From: Bradyrhizobium sp. Ce-3
GTDB taxonomy: Bacteria > Pseudomonadota > Alphaproteobacteria > Rhizobiales > Xanthobacteraceae
Direction of reading: 5' to 3'
Assembly (NCBI RefSeq): GCF_022835695.1
Contig: NZ_BQUV01000005.1
Coordinates: 310,001-374,000, forward strand
Length of the DNA stretch: 64,000 bases
In this document: in pieces, positions 60,658 through 64,000 of the stretch
Position numbering within the stretch: the first letter of the stretch is position 1
Layout: each line of letters opens with the position of its first letter
Position numbers and translations under genes: made by a program
Notes under the pieces: generated by a model
The model's database searches: none
Seen by the model: the letters and a program-made list of their open reading frames with translations, nothing else
Told to the model about the DNA's origin: nothing

Positions 60658-61782
60658 ATGCCCGTGTTTTACGGCGACAGCACCGACAACAGCGTTGCTC
60701 CTTCGGCTAACTTCGATTCACTCTATGGCGGTCAGGGAAACGATACGCTGGGCAGCAGCATCGTCGGTTTCGACTACTGGGAGGGCGGCCAGGGCAACGA
60801 CTACCTGTATGCGTTGTGGAGCAGCACGGCCTTTGGCAACTTCTACGGAGGCGATGGCAACGATTTCATCCAGGGCGGCAATAGCGCCGCCGTTCAGCAG
60901 GAATATGGTGGCGCCGGCGACGACTTTATTCAGGACGACTCGAGCGGTCTGGCCACGCAAGCGCATATCCTCGACGGCGGCGCCGGCCGGGACGCGCTGT
61001 ACGGTTCGAACGGCAACGACACGATCTACGGCGGCGACGGCAATGACAGCGGAGCCAGCATCTCCGCCGCTGGGTTCACGGCGACGCCGGGTCTGTACGG
61101 CGGCGCCGGCAACGACGTGATTGCAGGCGGCGGCGGCGACGACCTCATCTTCGGCGGCGATGGCAACGACCAGACGTATGGCGGCGACGGTAATGACACG
61201 ACGTATGGCGGCAACGGCAACGATACGATGGTCGGCAATGACGGCGTCGACTTGATCGAGGGCGATGCCGGCGACGATTGGATCTACATGAGTTCCGGCA
61301 ATCTCAGCAACGGTTATGGCGGCACGGGCAACGACGTCCTGATCGCCACCCAGGGCTCGGTGGTCGAGAACGGCGACGACGGCAACGACGTCTTGTTCGG
61401 CGCCAAGGGCAACGACTATCTCTACGGTGGCAATGGTGACGACACCATGTACGGCGGTGAGGGCGTCGATGTGCTGCTTGGCGGTGCCGGCAACGACTAT
61501 TTCGATGGCGGCCAGGGCGTGAACTACTATTTCGGCGGCGGCGGCAACAACACCTTCGTCTCCAACGACGTGCCGAGCGTCCAGGTGGTTCAGGACTTCA
61601 ACGCAGCCACCGATACCGTGCAGTTCAACGGCTCCGGCTTCACCTCGTTCGCCGATGTGCTGTCGCACTCCTTCCAGAACGGCGCCTACTTCGTCATCCA
61701 GGTCGACAGCGACACGTCGGTCTGGCTGAACGGCGCCACCGCATCGACGGTCACGGCGTCGAATTTCTCGATTGTCAGTTAA
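60658..61782 (+). CDS. RTX-like calcium-binding repeat protein, class B C-terminus
   Basis: 374 residues. Full-length paralogue of the 25973-27094 protein: MPVFYGDSTDNSV start, QEYGGAGDDFIQDD, YGGDGNDSGAS, EGDAGDDWIYMS and the class B end (VQVVQDFNAATDTVQFNG, FADVLSHSFQNG, TSVWLNGATAS, NFSIVS). Consists almost wholly of Ca2+-binding nonapeptides; no signal peptide. RBS ACGGAG lies upstream. A strong terminator follows. Confidence 0.86.
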   Translation: MPVFYGDSTDNSVAPSANFDSLYGGQGNDTLGSSIVGFDYWEGGQGNDYLYALWSSTAFGNFYGGDGNDFIQGGNSAAVQQEYGGAGDDFIQDDSSGLATQAHILDGGAGRDALYGSNGNDTIYGGDGNDSGASISAAGFTATPGLYGGAGNDVIAGGGGDDLIFGGDGNDQTYGGDGNDTTYGGNGNDTMVGNDGVDLIEGDAGDDWIYMSSGNLSNGYGGTGNDVLIATQGSVVENGDDGNDVLFGAKGNDYLYGGNGDDTMYGGEGVDVLLGGAGNDYFDGGQGVNYYFGGGGNNTFVSNDVPSVQVVQDFNAATDTVQFNGSGFTSFADVLSHSFQNGAYFVIQVDSDTSVWLNGATASTVTASNFSIVS

Positions 61783-61786
61783 CGCG

Positions 61787-61818
61787 AAGGGCCCGGGAGT
61801 TCTCTCCCGGGCCCTTTC
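61787..61818 (+). terminator. intrinsic terminator after the RTX-like gene
   Basis: AAGGGCCCGGGAG-TTCT-CTCCCGGGCCCTT: a perfect 13-bp stem beginning 4 bp after the stop codon, followed by a short TTT. Confidence 0.85.
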
Positions 61819-62002
61819 CGCGGCCGCCAACCGGAGCTGGAAGGTCCAAGACCCCCGGTTTTCAGATCGAAAGCGCCCGTCTGCTCTCGTAGCGGCCGGG
61901 CGCGGAGTGTTTCTTACCGTGTTTTTGCGGAGGTCGCTGCGGTGGGGTGTAATTGCAGGAGCCGGCCCAGGCAATCTATGATGGCCGGCAGAGGTTCAGG
62001 GG

Positions 62003-62764
62003 ATGTTTGATTTTTTGAAGAAGAAGGTATCTCTCAGCCGGGCCGTCGAGGTCGGCTGGACGCTTGATACCACCAAGGCCACCTTCATCTGGGATGCCCC
62101 GAGCCGGCTCACCCGGGAAGAGAAGCGCACCTCGCACGCCAAGAGCGTGTCGTTCTGCCCCGCGGTGATCGATCACGAGGCCCGGATCTTCCAGGTCAAT
62201 TGCCCGGTCGACATTCAGATCCGTATCGAAATCGATCCGAAGACCAATGAGCCGCGGCTCCGCAGCACGGCGGGCGACATGGCCTCGATCCGGCCGAAGG
62301 CGCTCGCGGAGCTGGTCCGGCTCAATTCCCCCAAGGAATGGCGGCATCCGAAGCGGCCGATTTTGCAGATTGCGAGCCCCTACATCTTCCTGGCCGATGA
62401 ACTCGCCTACATGATGCAGTTGCCCGCTTTCAATCACTACTATTCGACGCCGCTGCCGGGCGTCATGATCGGCGGCCGGCTGCCGATCCATATCTGGCCG
62501 CGTCCAATGATGTGGGCGTTCGAATGGCACGATATCAGCAAGGAGCTGGTGCTGAAGCGCGGTGACCCCTGGTTCTACGTCCGCTTCGAATTCCAGGATC
62601 CGACCCGGCCGGTTCGTCTGGTCGAGGCGGACATGACGCCGCAGCTGCGCGAGTACATGCAGGGGGTATCGTCCGTGACCAACTATGTCAGCCGGACCTA
62701 TTCATTGTTCGAGACCGCCAGATCGCGGCGGCCGAAGACATTGCTTATTGAGAAGCAGCGCTAG
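62003..62764 (+). CDS. hypothetical protein, unrecognised family
   Basis: 253 residues with no signal peptide or membrane segment. Distinctive blocks: WTLDTTKATFIWDAPSRLTREEKR, FQVNCPVDIQIRIEID, ASPYIFLADELAYMMQLPAFNHYYSTPLPGVMIGGRLPIHIWPRPMMWAFEWHD and YVSRTYSLFETARSRRPKTLL. Rich in Trp, Pro and aromatic residues, a composition suggestive of carbohydrate or peptide binding, which is speculation. CAGGGG precedes the ATG. It is 30 bp upstream of a glycosyltransferase gene, so it may share that operon. Confidence 0.75.
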   Translation: MFDFLKKKVSLSRAVEVGWTLDTTKATFIWDAPSRLTREEKRTSHAKSVSFCPAVIDHEARIFQVNCPVDIQIRIEIDPKTNEPRLRSTAGDMASIRPKALAELVRLNSPKEWRHPKRPILQIASPYIFLADELAYMMQLPAFNHYYSTPLPGVMIGGRLPIHIWPRPMMWAFEWHDISKELVLKRGDPWFYVRFEFQDPTRPVRLVEADMTPQLREYMQGVSSVTNYVSRTYSLFETARSRRPKTLLIEKQR

Positions 62765-62794
62765 GAACTCATTTCAAACCGAACATCGGATGCC

Positions 62795-64000
62795 ATGCGC
62801 GTTCTTTTCATTCACCAGAACTTTCCGGCGCAATTCAGACACATTGCGCAGCTCTTGAAGAAGTCCGGCGACGAGGTCCTGGCGCTCTGCGACAGTCGCA
62901 ACACCAGGCCGGAGATCGTGCCGGTCCGGCGCTACCGCTTCAATGAAGCGAATGTCGGCAAGCCGTCTCCGCTGGCGGCTTCCTTTTCGCAGCACGTGGT
63001 GCGAGGACGGCATGCCGCCGACGAAATGCTGAAGTTGAGGGATCAGGGGTATGTTCCCGATCTCGTCTTCGGCCATGTCGGGTGGGGCGAAGCGCTCGCG
63101 GTGCGCGACGTCTGGCCGTCGGCAAAGCTCGCGGTCCACGCCGAGTTCTATTATTCGGCCGACGGGGCCAATATCGGTTTCGATCCCGAGTTCCGTGCGA
63201 CGTTGACCTTCAATGAACGCTATGCCGCACGCCTGAACAACGCACCGATCCTGCTCTCGATGGCCGACGCCGACGCCGCGGTCGCTCCGACGCAGTGGCA
63301 AAAGGCGCGATACCCCTCGCATCTGCAATCCAAGATTCAGGTGCTGCACGAAGGGATCGACACCGACGTGGTGGCACCCGATCCGGCAGCGACCTTCGTC
63401 CTGCCGAACGGCCGGACACTCGGCGTCAAGGATGAAGTCATCACCTTCGTCAATCGCAATCTCGAGCCCTACCGGGGCTATCATATCTTCATGCGATCAC
63501 TGCCGGCGATCCTCGCGGAACGAAAAAACGCCCAGGTGGTGATCGTGGGAGGCGATGGCGCGTCCTATGGACCGAGGCCGAGGGACGGCCGCAGCTGGAA
63601 GGACATCTTCCTGCAGGAGGTGCGGGATGCGCTGCCGCTCGATCGCGTGCATTTCGTTGGATCGATCCCGTATGACAGATTCGTCGCGCTGATGCAGATA
63701 TCGAGCGCGCACCTCTATCTGACCTATCCGTTCGTGCTGTCCTGGTCGATGTTGGAAGCGATGAGTGCCGGCGCGCTGGTGATCGCCTCGAAGACGGCGC
63801 CGGTGGAGGAAGTGATCGTCGACGGCGAGAACGGATTGCTGGTCAATTTCTTCGACGCCGAACGGCTCGCCGAACTCACGATCGAGGCGCTGGCGGCGCC
63901 GTCTCAATTTCAGGACCTGCGGAAAGCCGCGCGCCGCGCCATCGTCGATCGGTATGATCTGAAGCGGCGCTGCCTGCCGGAATGGATGGAATTTGTTCGA
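62795..64000 (+). CDS. glycosyltransferase family 4 protein, 3' truncated by window end
   Basis: 402 codons remain open at the window edge. The N-terminus MRVLFIHQNFPAQFRHIAQLL is typical of GT4 enzymes with a Glyco_trans_4_3-like domain. The second half has FVNRNLEPYRGYHIFMRSLPAIL, VVIVGGDGASYG, VHFVGSIPYDRFVALM and the donor-site SWSMLEAMSAGALVIASKTAPVEEVI (E-x7-E-like). A polysaccharide assembly role fits the locus. Long open frames on the opposite strand are shadows. Confidence 0.9.
   Translation, partial: MRVLFIHQNFPAQFRHIAQLLKKSGDEVLALCDSRNTRPEIVPVRRYRFNEANVGKPSPLAASFSQHVVRGRHAADEMLKLRDQGYVPDLVFGHVGWGEALAVRDVWPSAKLAVHAEFYYSADGANIGFDPEFRATLTFNERYAARLNNAPILLSMADADAAVAPTQWQKARYPSHLQSKIQVLHEGIDTDVVAPDPAATFVLPNGRTLGVKDEVITFVNRNLEPYRGYHIFMRSLPAILAERKNAQVVIVGGDGASYGPRPRDGRSWKDIFLQEVRDALPLDRVHFVGSIPYDRFVALMQISSAHLYLTYPFVLSWSMLEAMSAGALVIASKTAPVEEVIVDGENGLLVNFFDAERLAELTIEALAAPSQFQDLRKAARRAIVDRYDLKRRCLPEWMEFVR

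Noticed and set aside
25973-61782. Pore-forming RTX toxins (HlyA-type)
   Set aside because: The proteins share only the Ca2+-binding nonapeptides. No hydrophobic pore domain, acylation lysine region or hlyC-like acyltransferase is seen.
42134-61782. Type I secretion genes expected with RTX substrates
   Set aside because: All ABC ATPases in the window are LivF/LivG type; no HlyB-like exporter, HlyD-like fusion protein or TolC-like protein is present.
62774-63907. Two minus-strand open frames near the right edge
   Set aside because: They are antisense to a clear family 4 glycosyltransferase that runs off the window end.

Overview
The window reads as a chromosomal segment of a high-GC alphaproteobacterium of the Rhizobiales, most likely Bradyrhizobium or a close relative. 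The basis is two complete branched-chain-amino-acid-type (HAAT) ABC transporter sets, a 475-residue AhcY, many CoA-ligase and Liv paralogues, and interspersed palindromic elements of the kind common in that group. The species assignment is inference. No rRNA, tRNA, CRISPR array, IS element or prophage was recognised.

Layout. (1) 1-10.5 kb is a surface-polysaccharide locus: the end of an ABC-2 export permease, a WbqC-like protein, a WbpA-type UDP-GlcNAc dehydrogenase, a polytopic Wzy-like membrane protein, rmlA-rmlB, a methyltransferase, then WbpB/WbpD/WbpE-like enzymes and a GmhB-like phosphatase. (2) 10.6-21.5 kb is a leftward HAAT operon (livG, acyl-CoA ligase, livH, livM, binding protein, livF, PaaK-like ligase) with a divergent Crp/Fnr regulator and an inserted AGE-family epimerase. 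(3) 21.6-25.5 kb holds gmd-fcl (GDP-L-fucose), a HemD-like protein and purU. (4) 25.9-33.8 kb holds the first RTX-like protein, a small lipoprotein, and a second, rightward HAAT operon ending in a MetE-like protein. (5) 34-42 kb holds a serine hydrolase, a secreted TPR-caspase protein, an HTH plus methyltransferase-fold protein, metK and ahcY. (6) 42.1-55.8 kb is an island of six RTX-like Ca2+-binding proteins. (7) 56-64 kb holds rmlC-rmlD, two glycosyltransferases, an eighth RTX-like protein and an unrecognised protein.

How they fit together. Polysaccharide genes at both ends supply dTDP-L-rhamnose (rmlAB and rmlCD, about 50 kb apart), GDP-L-fucose (gmd-fcl) and probably a diacetamido-uronic acid (WbpA/B/E/D set) for an exported glycan. 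Between them lie eight glycine/aspartate-rich repeat proteins without Sec signal peptides. They end in one of two recurring C-terminal modules: class A (ending MFKFS or similar) and class B (ending NFSIVS). Six of them form a mirror-symmetric block, A-B-A on the minus strand facing A-B-A on the plus strand. This block shows a 557-bp perfect repeat, a 210-bp-period internal array, a degenerate class-B relic and, further on, a truncated gene start with a duplicated leader. No type I secretion ABC transporter or membrane-fusion protein is in the window, so export would depend on machinery elsewhere. This RTX island is the strongest candidate for an undescribed system.
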